From IMG/VR virus record IMGVR_UViG_3300036851_000410, positions 1-23,392 of that record: 23,392 bases of DNA. One strand, 5' to 3'. Position 1 is the first letter of the stretch. Every line of letters starts with the position of its first letter. Below, in pieces: positions 14,949 to 22,605 of this stretch. Made by a program: the position numbers and the translations under genes. Below the pieces are notes generated by a model. The model ran no database searches, was not told the origin of the DNA, and worked only from the letters and a program-made list of their open reading frames with translations. Origin of the DNA: a virus.

Positions 14949-15347
14949 CTATCGGCGCATAGTCTCCCACACGATGCCGTCATCGTCGAGCACGTACGCG
15001 CGCTTCACGAGCGCCATCTTGCCGTCGCGCTCGATCACGACGTAGTCGCCCGCGCTGCGCCTGGCCTGTTGCTCGGCCTGCCGCACGAGCATGCGCACGG
15101 TCTCGAAGCGGTCGTTGGCGTCAATCTCGACCCACTCCGGGAGGTCGGTGAGATGAAAGTTGTTGTCCCCGATGCGCGGTCGTCCGATGCGGCGGATTCG
15201 TTCGTCGAGCATGCCCGCCTCCTCCATCAGGTCGTACAGCTCCGTGTCCTGCGCGAGGTGCTCCTCCGCCTCCTCGGGCGTCATCGACGCCGGACTCCCG
15301 AATGGGGACACGTAGCGCACGAGCTTTGGTGTCTTGGTACGGGTCAT
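14949..15347 (-). CDS. Hypothetical protein, 132 aa
   Basis: Translation begins at ATG 15347 with GGAGG seven bases upstream, and the ATG overlaps the previous stop as TGATG. The N-terminal 45 residues carry a basic start (TRTKTPKLVRYVSP), then an acidic helix (TPEEAEEHLAQDTELYDLMEE). The middle is polar with DERIRRIGRPRIGDNNFHLTD. From residue 75 there is a helix (FETVRMLVRQAEQQARR), then YVVIERDGKMALVKRAYVLD strands. I do not recognise a family. It closes a run of four small coupled genes, and the terminator-like hairpin follows it. Confidence 0.78.
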   Translation of the reverse strand: MTRTKTPKLVRYVSPFGSPASMTPEEAEEHLAQDTELYDLMEEAGMLDERIRRIGRPRIGDNNFHLTDLPEWVEIDANDRFETVRMLVRQAEQQARRSAGDYVVIERDGKMALVKRAYVLDDDGIVWETMRR

Positions 15348-15526
15348 CAGTGCACCTCCACTGCGTAGATGTTCCGGTTGTCGGGAAGCGGCAGTCGGTA
15401 GGTACCGCTGATCGTGTTCGGGTCAAGCCCCATGTCGGCCGCGAGCTTCTTCAGCGCGGAGTAGTCGCTGCGCGCGAACACGGTGCCGACGATCTCCGCG
15501 TCGAGCCAAATGGCGAAGCGTCTCAC
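15347..15526 (-). CDS. Small hypothetical protein, 59 aa
   Basis: It starts with GTG at 15526, overlapping the upstream stop as GTGA, and its stop TGA overlaps the next start as TGATG. The protein reads as one strand (RRFAIWLDAEIVGTVFAR), a helix (DYSALKKLAADMGLD) and a final strand (RNIYAVEVH), so it may be a small alpha-beta fold. No family recognised. Both overlaps and clean length support it as a real gene. Confidence 0.7.
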   Translation of the reverse strand: MRRFAIWLDAEIVGTVFARSDYSALKKLAADMGLDPNTISGTYRLPLPDNRNIYAVEVH

Positions 15527-15768
15527 TGCCTGACTGCCGTCTTGGTGTAGCCGCGCTCGGCGGCGAACTTTTCCGCATCGTCGGCGGCTTCGAGCAGGAG
15601 CTTGCCGCCGCGATGCGTCTTGACGACCTGGTAGCCCCATGCGCTGCCGAGCTTGTGCAGCAGACGGCCGGGTCGCAGGTCGGGCTTGACGGTGAGCACG
15701 ACCGCCGCGCCGCCCGCCCCCTCGAAGCGGACGTGCTCGCGTTCGCCGTGTGCGCTGATCTTTGCCAT
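15523..15768 (-). CDS. Small hypothetical protein, 81 aa
   Basis: It starts at ATG 15768, sharing bases with the stop of the 36-aa gene (TGATG), and ends in GTGA overlap with the next gene. The N-terminal half is beta-rich (AAVVLTVKPDLRPGRL), the middle holds a LHKLGSAWGYQVVKTHRGGK segment with a helix and strand, and the C-terminal 25 residues are helical (ADDAEKFAAERGYTK). No family recognised. The context is a group of coupled genes between the fibre and head modules. Confidence 0.72.
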   Translation of the reverse strand: MAKISAHGEREHVRFEGAGGAAVVLTVKPDLRPGRLLHKLGSAWGYQVVKTHRGGKLLLEAADDAEKFAAERGYTKTAVRQ

Positions 15769-15878
15769 CAGACCGCCACCATCGGGCGACCGGTGTAGCT
15801 CTCACTGCCGTGCGCCTCTAGGTACGTGGATGCGAATACGTCGCCCGGTCTGATCTCGTCCCTACGGATAGACCTCAT
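15768..15878 (-). CDS. Very small protein, 36 aa
   Basis: Its ATG at 15878 is preceded by AAGGGAGGT, a strong Shine-Dalgarno with good spacing. The protein begins MRSIRRDEIRPGDVF and ends TGRPMVAV, with the stop overlapping the next start as TGATG. These coupled signals are the main support, since the gene is below normal length cutoffs. No family recognised. It is the first gene of the small cluster, and a hairpin overlaps its ribosome binding site. Confidence 0.62.
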   Translation of the reverse strand: MRSIRRDEIRPGDVFASTYLEAHGSESYTGRPMVAV

Positions 15879-15887
15879 GCTCTACCT

Positions 15888-15917
15888 CCCTTGGTCGGGG
15901 AACACACGACCCAAGGG
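15888..15917 (-). promoter_or_regulatory. Hairpin overlapping the ribosome binding site of the 36-aa gene
   Basis: On the plus strand CCCTTGG (15888-15894) and TCG (15895-15897) pair with CGA (15907-15909) and CCAAGGG (15911-15917), with one bulged base and a nine-base loop. In the minus-strand RNA the second arm covers the AAGGG of the Shine-Dalgarno. It may be a terminator for the fibre module or a switch that hides the site. A weak promoter-like pair (TTGCCT, 17 bases, TACCCT) lies just upstream at about 15914-15942 on the minus strand. Confidence 0.4.
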
Positions 15918-15943
15918 TAGCATGCACTGATGGCTAAGGCAAG

Positions 15944-16330
15944 CTAGTCGATCTCGATGGTCAGATGGTCGTCATTGGGGACGGTCTCTACGTCCCCAGC
16001 GACGGTCTGAATCTCAAAGGTGGCCCGGTAGACACCCGCCGTGGCGGTCTCACCGGCCGTCCAGCGGTACTCGACGACGCCTTTGCCGTACTTCCTGGTC
16101 GGGCTCGCAGGATCGTAGTTTTCAAGGTCGGTCGGGGGGATGACCGTCCCCTCCAACACCACTACCGGCCGGTCGGTGATGCTCGGTAGGCCCGAGATGC
16201 TGCCGAGCATGTTGAAGCGCACCGTGGATTGGTTCGGGCCGGGGTCACCAAGAGGGATCGGCTTGCCGCTCACACGTCTCAGGATGACTCGGAGCGGCTT
16301 CGTGTCACCTCGGTGGATGCCATAGCGCAC
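15944..16330 (-). CDS. BppU-like Ig-fold baseplate/receptor protein
   Basis: This encodes 128 aa from GTG 16330; no strong Shine-Dalgarno precedes it, and it starts 15 bases after the stop of the repeat protein. The pattern IHRGDTKPLRVILR, then VRFNMLG in the first third, KGVVEYRWTAGETATAGVYRATFE in the last third and VPNDDHLTIEID at the end is that of the N-terminal Ig-like domain of baseplate upper proteins (BppU_N, DUF2479 group). These anchor receptor-binding proteins to the baseplate. Here only that single domain is present, so it may act as an adaptor for the preceding fibre protein. The ending VPND-x-x-L is also found at the end of the repeat protein. Confidence 0.66.
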   Translation of the reverse strand: MRYGIHRGDTKPLRVILRRVSGKPIPLGDPGPNQSTVRFNMLGSISGLPSITDRPVVVLEGTVIPPTDLENYDPASPTRKYGKGVVEYRWTAGETATAGVYRATFEIQTVAGDVETVPNDDHLTIEID

Positions 16331-16345
16331 GTGCCCAGTATGGCG

Positions 16346-19300
16346 CTAAACGGGGACGGCCTCGGTGTCCTCCGGCACCTGGAGGTAGCTGTCGTTCGGC
16401 ACGACTTCCAGAGTGAGCCCGCCGGACAGATCGTAGTGAACGAGATAGGAGAAGATGACCGACTTGCCTCGCAGAGAAGCAACTACGTACGACATGGCGA
16501 GCGAGTGGCCTACCGGCGCGAGCACCCCAACAACGGCGTACGACATGGCGAGCGAGCGTCCGGCGAGCGCGAACACAAGGTAGGGCTGGGCAAGAGAGCG
16601 ACCGGTCTCGACGTGTTGTGTCCACGACTGCGCGAGCGAGCGGCCCGCAAGCTGGGCGAGTAGATAGGGCTGTGCCAGACTCGCACCACTGAACGTGCTG
16701 AGCAAGAACGGCATGCTGAGGGAGCGGCCGATGAACGCGTGCACCGACCACGGCTGGTTCAGCGAGCGACCGGCGAACGCATGCACAGCGTATGGCAGCG
16801 TCCGAGACGCGCCGTTTGCAACCGTCACCGTGTACGGCTGGCCGAGCGTGCGGCCGACAACCACGCTCACGTCGGATGGGAGGAATACGCTCCTGCCGAC
16901 GAACGCGGCGACGACGAAGTTGAACGCAAGCAAGCGACCGGCGAGTATGTAGATCGAGTAGGGCGTAGCGTTGCTCTTGCCAACGACGGTCAGCAACGCG
17001 TAAGGCTGAACGAGACTGACTCCCCGGATGCTGGCAACAACGTAGCTCTGGCTGAGCGACTTGCCGACCGGAGCCGCGACTACATACAGCATGACAAGTG
17101 ACCGACCGGCGAAGGCGATCAGCGTGTACGGCTGCGCGAGTGAGCGAGCGACCAGCGCCGCCACCGTGTACGGCTGGCCGAGGGACGCCCCCGCGAACAT
17201 GTGCACGGCGTACGACAGCGCGCTGCTACGACCTACGACCCCGGCGAGCCCATACGGCGTGACCAGGCTCTTGCCAAGGATGACGGCGACCGTGTACGGC
17301 TGCGTGAGCGAGCGACCGGCTTCGGCACGCAGCGTGAACGGTTGAGTGAGCGAACGCCCGGCTTCGACCAGCACGGCGTAGGGCAAGCTCGCGCTGCGTC
17401 CAACGAACATCGCCACCTGATACGGGAGCGCGAGACCGCTGCCTGCGAAGGCGTGGATCGTCCACGGCTGGGCCAGCGACTGCCCGGCGAATACAACGAG
17501 TGTGTAGGACAGCGTGTTGGACTTGCCGACGAACGCGTTGACTGCATACGGCAAACTCGTACTCCTTCCGACTGTCCCCGCGAGACCGTACGGCTGCACG
17601 AGCGACGCACCTGCGAGGGCGAACACCGTCCAGGGCTGGGCGAGCACGCGGCCGATCTCGACGTGTAGCGTCCACGGTTGCGCGAGCGAGCGACCGGCGA
17701 GCACGTTGACCGTATACGGCTGGGCCAGCGTGCGCCCGACGACCGCGATCACCGTGAAAGGCAGCGCCAGCGACGCACCCGCGAGAGCAATCACCGTGTA
17801 CGGCTGCGCAAGACTTCTGCCTGCGAGCACCGCCACGGTGTACGGCTGGGCCAGCGTGCGACCGGCCTCGACAAAGGCCGTCCAGGGTTGCGCGAGTGAG
17901 CGCCCGACGGCCGCGTGAACGGTGAAGGGCAGCGCGAGTGAGCGACCTACGAAGGAGATGGTCGTGAATGGCTGAGCGAGACTGGCCCCGACGAGAACGG
18001 CGACGGTGTAGGGCTGCGCCAAAGACCGGCCCGCCAGCGCGTGGACAACGTAGGGCTGAGCTAGTGCTCGACCAATCTCTACGGAGGTCGTCCACGCCTG
18101 CACGAGGGATCGACCAACCTCTGCGTACACGACATACGGCTGCGTAAGAGAGCGACCGATAGCCGCGAATACCGTCCACGGCTGGGCCAGCGACTTGCCG
18201 ACCTCGGCGCTGACGGTGTAGGGCTGCGCGAGAGATCGACCGGCGACTGCAACCACGGTGTACGGCTGCGCGAGACTTCCACCCGCAACCACAAACACGG
18301 TGAACGGTTGCGCTACAGAGCGGCCGAGTTCGGCGCTGGTTGTCCACGGCTGGGCCAGGCTCTTGCCGACGAACGCCACCACGGTGTACGGCAAGGCAAG
18401 GCTGCGACCAACGAAGGTGACCACCGTGAACGGCTGAGCGAGCGAGCTACCGACCAACGCGGCGACCGTGTACGGTTGGGACAGCGACCGCCCGGCCTCG
18501 ACGTGCACCGTGAAGGGCTGGGCGAGCAAGCGGCCGACGACCGCATAGATGGTATACGGTAAGACGCTCGTCGCACCAGTCGCCTGGTAAACGGCGAATG
18601 GGAACGTATTGCTCTTACCGGTGAGCACGTACAGTGTGAAGGGCTGAGCCAGGCTCTTGCCGACCGGTGCGTTCACGGTATACGGCGATGCCAGGCTCTT
18701 GCCGACGACAGCAATGACCGTGTACGGCATCGCAAGAGAAGCCCCAACCGCCGTGACACCAGCCCCAGCCGTGACGCTGGGTGTGACGGCGTAGCTGTCC
18801 AGGGGCAGCCCGTCCGCGATGAGACGGAAATCGAAAACATCGCCCGCCAACGCGCCGAAGGAGGAGTTGAAGCGAAGCGAGAACTCGTACTCGGTTACGG
18901 TGCTCGGTCCGAGATTGGTGTCGAACTCGGTCGCGGCGTCCAGAACCACGCCCGCAATGAACGTCCCGGCGCTGATCTGCTGCGTGGTCGCCTCCTGGTT
19001 GACGACATTCGGCGAGTCCACGACCTGGACGGCCAGAACAGCGTCCGGCTCGGTCCAGGCTCCCGCGTTCCGCCGAAACTGGATGCCGAACATGCGCGAG
19101 GGCGGGTCCGCCGCTCCCGCCGCCTCCGCGACTGCTATGCGCAAACGGAAGCGCGTGTCGAGCGCTATGTTCGGCGGCGGCGTGTCGAGCCCCGCCATCC
19201 ACGTCGCGCCTGTCTCACTGCCGTTGTCGTTGCGAAAGCGGTAGTGCTGCTGCTCGAACCTCGGCGGTTCAAGCGTGGCACCGACGATCTGCGAGGACTG

Positions 19301-19348
19301 GACTAGCCCAGGAGGATCGTGCGACGAAACGGGATGAACGATCTTCAT
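16346..19348 (-). CDS. Giant 14-residue-repeat fibre-like protein
   Basis: This encodes 1000 aa from ATG 19348, overlapping the previous stop as ATGA. Residues 1-200 form a head domain with strands such as RFRLRIAVAE, FGIQFRRNAGAW and STVTEYEFSLRF, a type common in phage and metagenomic surface proteins. Residues 201-973 are 55 tandem units of 14 residues (one has 17), with consensus xG[RK]SLAQP[YFW]TVxAx. Residues 974-1000 are a short tail with EVVPNDSYLQVPED. Gly is at position 2 in 54 units, an aromatic residue is at position 9 in 54, and Pro is at position 8 in 45. I infer a long beta-repeat shaft (beta-solenoid or triple beta-spiral type), probably a tail or head fibre. I do not know a named family. 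An alternative is a surface or adhesion protein carried as cargo. Confidence 0.85.
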   Translation of the reverse strand: MKIVHPVSSHDPPGLVQSSQIVGATLEPPRFEQQHYRFRNDNGSETGATWMAGLDTPPPNIALDTRFRLRIAVAEAAGAADPPSRMFGIQFRRNAGAWTEPDAVLAVQVVDSPNVVNQEATTQQISAGTFIAGVVLDAATEFDTNLGPSTVTEYEFSLRFNSSFGALAGDVFDFRLIADGLPLDSYAVTPSVTAGAGVTAVGASLAMPYTVIAVVGKSLASPYTVNAPVGKSLAQPFTLYVLTGKSNTFPFAVYQATGATSVLPYTIYAVVGRLLAQPFTVHVEAGRSLSQPYTVAALVGSSLAQPFTVVTFVGRSLALPYTVVAFVGKSLAQPWTTSAELGRSVAQPFTVFVVAGGSLAQPYTVVAVAGRSLAQPYTVSAEVGKSLAQPWTVFAAIGRSLTQPYVVYAEVGRSLVQAWTTSVEIGRALAQPYVVHALAGRSLAQPYTVAVLVGASLAQPFTTISFVGRSLALPFTVHAAVGRSLAQPWTAFVEAGRTLAQPYTVAVLAGRSLAQPYTVIALAGASLALPFTVIAVVGRTLAQPYTVNVLAGRSLAQPWTLHVEIGRVLAQPWTVFALAGASLVQPYGLAGTVGRSTSLPYAVNAFVGKSNTLSYTLVVFAGQSLAQPWTIHAFAGSGLALPYQVAMFVGRSASLPYAVLVEAGRSLTQPFTLRAEAGRSLTQPYTVAVILGKSLVTPYGLAGVVGRSSALSYAVHMFAGASLGQPYTVAALVARSLAQPYTLIAFAGRSLVMLYVVAAPVGKSLSQSYVVASIRGVSLVQPYALLTVVGKSNATPYSIYILAGRLLAFNFVVAAFVGRSVFLPSDVSVVVGRTLGQPYTVTVANGASRTLPYAVHAFAGRSLNQPWSVHAFIGRSLSMPFLLSTFSGASLAQPYLLAQLAGRSLAQSWTQHVETGRSLAQPYLVFALAGRSLAMSYAVVGVLAPVGHSLAMSYVVASLRGKSVIFSYLVHYDLSGGLTLEVVPNDSYLQVPEDTEAVPV
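16430..18748 (-). repeat. 55 tandem 42-bp units encoding 14-residue repeats
   Basis: Unit n starts at 18748 - 42(n-1) for units 1 to 52; unit 53 has 51 bases (three extra residues), followed by units 54 and 55. The protein pattern is much more uniform than the DNA, so selection on the protein is likely. Larger patterns exist: units 7-10 resemble units 18-21 (an 11-unit step), and units 28-29 with PYGLAG resemble 36-37 (an 8-unit step), which suggests growth by block duplication. Confidence 0.93.
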
Positions 19349-20058
19349 GCGGGCACGTAGGGACGCATGACGAGATCGGGAATCGGCAGCCGGGCTTCCC
19401 GAACAGCCAGATAGACGAACGCTCGGTCATCGGTCGTGCCCGAGGTGAAGCCGACGGGGCGCGAGCCGGTACCGCCCGTGGTCTCCCGGCAGACTGCCGC
19501 CACCTGAGCGCCCGTGTCGAAGTTTTGCAGCCCCGTGGAGCTTCCCTGGGTCGCGCCGGGGAGGGGGGCGGGCGGTGACGTTAGCCCCGAGTAGCCCCCG
19601 CAGTACCGCATCGACGCCGGAGACCCTCCGGGCAGGAAGTCGGAAATGTTTACCTCGGCCAAGGTGCCGTCCCCGCCCTGCGTGATCGCGGCCGCGTAGT
19701 CCGTGTCGTTGTTGGCGGTCACTGTTATGCACACCGCCCACACCTCGTCGGCGGTGTTGCCCCGGTTGACGACGACCGTCCGCGCGCCTGTCGGAATCCC
19801 CGAACCCAGGAAGAACACGCTGCAACTGCCCGGTTCCCCGGCCGAGTCGTTCACGAACCCTCCTGTGACGGAGGGTACGGTCACACCGCCGTAAGTCACG
19901 GAAGTGACTATGTTGGCAGTCGAGACTAGGTTGACAGCGAAGATCAGCACGCCCCGCGGCGTGCCGACCGGCGTGTGCGTCCAGGAGAACGACGCCTGGT
20001 TGATCGAGCCCGTCGCGCCCGTGTGCGACTCCGAGGCCGCGTCGTGGGCGACCGCCAC
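19345..20058 (-). CDS. Beta-rich virion surface protein, 237 aa
   Basis: Starts with GTG at 20058 and ends in an ATGA overlap with the repeat protein. It is beta-rich with many Gly, Ser and Thr. The pattern SFSWTHTPVGTPRGVLIFAV, then VTYGGVTVPSV, a SVFFLGSGIPTGARTVVV strand pair and TANNDTDYAAA is one I have seen in many phage and metagenome-derived proteins, where a small beta-sandwich is used in tail or minor virion proteins. The precise role is unknown. The tight coupling with the repeat protein suggests that the two are made together and may form one fibre. Confidence 0.72.
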   Translation of the reverse strand: MAVAHDAASESHTGATGSINQASFSWTHTPVGTPRGVLIFAVNLVSTANIVTSVTYGGVTVPSVTGGFVNDSAGEPGSCSVFFLGSGIPTGARTVVVNRGNTADEVWAVCITVTANNDTDYAAAITQGGDGTLAEVNISDFLPGGSPASMRYCGGYSGLTSPPAPLPGATQGSSTGLQNFDTGAQVAAVCRETTGGTGSRPVGFTSGTTDDRAFVYLAVREARLPIPDLVMRPYVPA

Positions 20059-20061
20059 GCT

Positions 20062-22029
20062 CTACTGCCCCTGGATCGTGAAGTGACGGTCCACCCGCCC
20101 CGGCGACTCCCCGTCTGCGTAGGTCTTGTGAACGTCGAACGAGTCCGCGTCGCTCGCGTCGAGCGTCCAGCCTGCCGCCACGTGCTCGTCCTTCTTCCAC
20201 GTCAGCATGGCCTCAGCGGTGGCGAACAGGTCGCCGGGAACCTCCGCGTACAGCGTCTCGGTCGAGCTCGTCATCACGCCGCCCGACTGGACGCTGTCGT
20301 TCTCCTGCACGATCTGGATGTAGTCGGGCGGGCCGTACTCGACCACGACGCCGACGAAGCACACCAGCGCCCCGCGTGTCGTGCCCTCGGTCTTCTTGAC
20401 CTTCACGTTCGAGGTGTGGGCCACGTCGAGGGTCGGGTTGTAGACGACGGCTCCGCGCCCCCAACGCCATGTCCCCGGATACGCGTTCGCGGCTCCAGCG
20501 TTGTCGCCGTAATCGAACGAGCCGACCGCCCCGACCGGGTTCGTGACCATCTCGACCGTCCCGGTCTTGGTGCCGGGCGCGACTGCCTCCGCGTGGCAGA
20601 CGACCGGGTAGAGGCAACGCACCTTGTTGGCGCGGGTACTGACGAAGAACTGGCTGGCGGGCGGTGGCCCCGCCGTGGGCGCGCTCCAGACCGAGCCGTT
20701 CCACTGCGACTGTTTGCTGTCGGAGTTGAGCCCTACCGGCGTCTGCGCCGGGCCGGACTGGTAGTAGTTGCTCGCGTCCACCGCGCCGGAGCGACCCGTG
20801 ACGAACCAGTAGGGTGTGGCCGGGTCGAGCACGAGGCTGCCGGGGTCGAAACGGTAGACGGCCATGCTCGTCGTCAGCGAGGAGCCGGACAGCGTAGCCG
20901 TGCCGAGCACCGTGGACGAGGGCTTGCCCGCGCCGTCGTCGGCGCGTATCTCGACCACCACGTCGTCGGTCGGCGCGCCCACCTTCTTCAGGTAGAGATC
21001 GATGAACTCCAGCGTCCCGTTGAGGTAGAAGCGGTACGCGCGCTTCTCGGCCGAGGCCGCGTTCCCGAACGACGAGCCGAACTCGTTGCCGGTCTGCCAC
21101 GGGTAGATGAGGTCGCCCGCGACGCCCGCCGCCGCGTAGGGCTTGCACCCCCACTGGCCGTACGTGGCCACGTCGTCGCTCTCGGTGTAGACCTGGTGGC
21201 TGACCGAGTGAGCGGTCGCGTGCGCCTCGCCCAGCGGCGGGCGGTTCCGCACCGCCGCGCATATCTCGCTCTGAGAGATCGCGTTGGTGCAGGTCGCCCA
21301 CTCGGGCGGCGTCGGCCCGTCTCCGAACACGGGGTTGTCCACGACCACGACGACCACGACGCTGCCCTCGCCGAGCCACGAGTTCTCGTCCGTGCCCGTC
21401 TCGTCGTTGACGCCCACGTCGTCCTGGTAGAAATCGGAGGTGACGCCGGGCGCGTCGATCCAGCCGACGTGCCACTCGCTCGGCATCGCGGTAGCGAGCG
21501 CCGCCCCGAGCGACGACGCCACCGTCACCGCCGCGTAGGCGGGCGGGCCGACCGTGTCGGGCGCGAGCCGGAACTCCACGTCGTCGTTCCCGGCGGTGTT
21601 GACGCGCAGCATCACCTCGACGCGGTAGTAGCGGTCAACCGCGACCGTCTCCTCCGAGTCCGAGCCGATCTGCGCCCCGGCCGAGTTGTAGAGCGCGAGC
21701 TTGCCCGCGCTCGTCAGCCGGACTGTGACAAGCTCAGTCGCGCCCGCGCGCAGCCGCACGATCTTCTTGGCTGCGCCGGTCGGGAGCGCCGTAACCTGCA
21801 CGTAGGCGCGGTCGAACGCGCCCACGCCCGAGGCCGGGGCCGTGAAGGGATAGACCCGGTAGGACGTGCTGGTGGCGGTGCCGGGGCACTTGATGCACGA
21901 GTCGCCGCTGCGCTGCCGCGTCGTGTCGGTGACGGTCGCGACCGTCCCCGCCGAGTAGCCGTCGGGGCTGCCTATGTCCGAGGTCGGGTGGTCGCGGATC
22001 TCCCCGCCCGAACGAACGAGCGCGCCCAC
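20062..22029 (-). CDS. Fibre-like protein with a ConA-like N-terminal region, 655 aa
   Basis: Starts with GTG at 22029, four bases after the metzincin stop. Residues about 1-235 look like a concanavalin/LamG-type jelly roll: DRAYVQVTALPTG, a YRVEVMLRVNTAGNDDVEFRL strand run and an ending DDVGVNDETGTDENSWLGEG, the usual close of such domains in phage proteins. A run of seven Val follows. Residues about 330-450 form a second beta-domain (RFYLNGTLEFIDLYLKK then PATPYWFVTGRSG), and residues 500-655 a third one with strands. The whole protein looks like a surface or receptor-binding fibre. No enzyme motif seen. Confidence 0.75.
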   Translation of the reverse strand: MGALVRSGGEIRDHPTSDIGSPDGYSAGTVATVTDTTRQRSGDSCIKCPGTATSTSYRVYPFTAPASGVGAFDRAYVQVTALPTGAAKKIVRLRAGATELVTVRLTSAGKLALYNSAGAQIGSDSEETVAVDRYYRVEVMLRVNTAGNDDVEFRLAPDTVGPPAYAAVTVASSLGAALATAMPSEWHVGWIDAPGVTSDFYQDDVGVNDETGTDENSWLGEGSVVVVVVVDNPVFGDGPTPPEWATCTNAISQSEICAAVRNRPPLGEAHATAHSVSHQVYTESDDVATYGQWGCKPYAAAGVAGDLIYPWQTGNEFGSSFGNAASAEKRAYRFYLNGTLEFIDLYLKKVGAPTDDVVVEIRADDGAGKPSSTVLGTATLSGSSLTTSMAVYRFDPGSLVLDPATPYWFVTGRSGAVDASNYYQSGPAQTPVGLNSDSKQSQWNGSVWSAPTAGPPPASQFFVSTRANKVRCLYPVVCHAEAVAPGTKTGTVEMVTNPVGAVGSFDYGDNAGAANAYPGTWRWGRGAVVYNPTLDVAHTSNVKVKKTEGTTRGALVCFVGVVVEYGPPDYIQIVQENDSVQSGGVMTSSTETLYAEVPGDLFATAEAMLTWKKDEHVAAGWTLDASDADSFDVHKTYADGESPGRVDRHFTIQGQ

Positions 22030-22032
22030 GCC

Positions 22033-22605
22033 TCAGTCCCCGTGCGCGTAGATCGTCTCGAGCTGCTCGTAGTCGTGCGCGTTCGGGTGATCCCAGGCTC
22101 CCCCGTAGACGCTCGACCTCATGCAGGTGCCGAACTTCTTTCGATTCTCGTACTGGTGGTCGAGCCCGAGCGAGTGGCCGAGCTCGTGACAGGTGGTGTG
22201 TTGGCGCGATCCGTAGTAGGAACCGTTGAGGTAGGTCTCGTTGAGGCGCACATCGAGGGAGACGAAGTGGCCGTCCCAGTCACGAAGCGGTGAGGTGGCG
22301 CCAAGCCATCCCGTCAACCCGTACTCACCCGAGTAGACGTGGACGCAGTTCATCCAGTCCTGGCAGGCGGGGACGACCTCCATGTGCAGAACACTCGACG
22401 CGCTCCAATCGGACGCGGCGGCGGTGATCTCCGTCGTGAACCGCCCCGCGGTGTTGTCGATTGCCGAGACGACAAACGGATTGGACGTTCTCGGCCAGTG
22501 GTAGCCATTCCACCAATGCGACGCCGAGGCTGGCGCGATCAACACGAGAGATGCCAAACAAACCATCATCGCCAGCGCGACGTACCTCGTCACTTGGCCT
22601 ACCAT
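22033..22605 (-). CDS. Secreted zinc metzincin (matrixin-like) protease
   Basis: This encodes 190 aa from ATG 22605, overlapping the upstream stop by seven bases; no clear Shine-Dalgarno. Residues 6-28 are a signal peptide with a hydrophobic core and A-S-A before the likely cut after residue 28. Residues 140-150 are HELGHSLGLDH, the full HExxHxxGxxH zinc site (H140, H144, H150, catalytic E141), and M162 in GTCMRSS fits the Met-turn. The early part (HWPRTSNPFVV and ASDWSASSVLHMEVV) resembles matrixin-like proteins common in actinobacteria. Four Cys residues in the mature part (81, 87, 139, 161) may form disulfides. It sits inside a virion operon, so it may be a secreted accessory factor or a cell-surface-clearing enzyme carried by the phage. 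Confidence 0.88.
   Translation of the reverse strand: MVGQVTRYVALAMMVCLASLVLIAPASASHWWNGYHWPRTSNPFVVSAIDNTAGRFTTEITAAASDWSASSVLHMEVVPACQDWMNCVHVYSGEYGLTGWLGATSPLRDWDGHFVSLDVRLNETYLNGSYYGSRQHTTCHELGHSLGLDHQYENRKKFGTCMRSSVYGGAWDHPNAHDYEQLETIYAHGD

Noticed and set aside
15879-15943. Weak promoter-like pair TTGCCT-17-TACCCT upstream of the small gene cluster.
   Set aside because: Only four and three consensus matches; too weak for its own feature, so it is only mentioned with the hairpin.
16430-18748. Regular 42-base periodicity suggesting a CRISPR array or noncoding satellite.
   Set aside because: There are no conserved repeats with unique spacers; the period is a whole number of codons and the protein is far better conserved than the DNA, so it is a coding repeat.
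21330-21365. Short simple repeat of GAC/CAC triplets in the 655-aa gene.
   Set aside because: It encodes a run of Val between two domains and looks like ordinary low-complexity linker DNA.
19975-22293. Plus-strand open frame of 772 codons opposite the fibre-like gene.
   Set aside because: Composition is extreme in Arg, Val and Asp, there is no recognisable domain, and it covers parts of three well-supported minus-strand genes.
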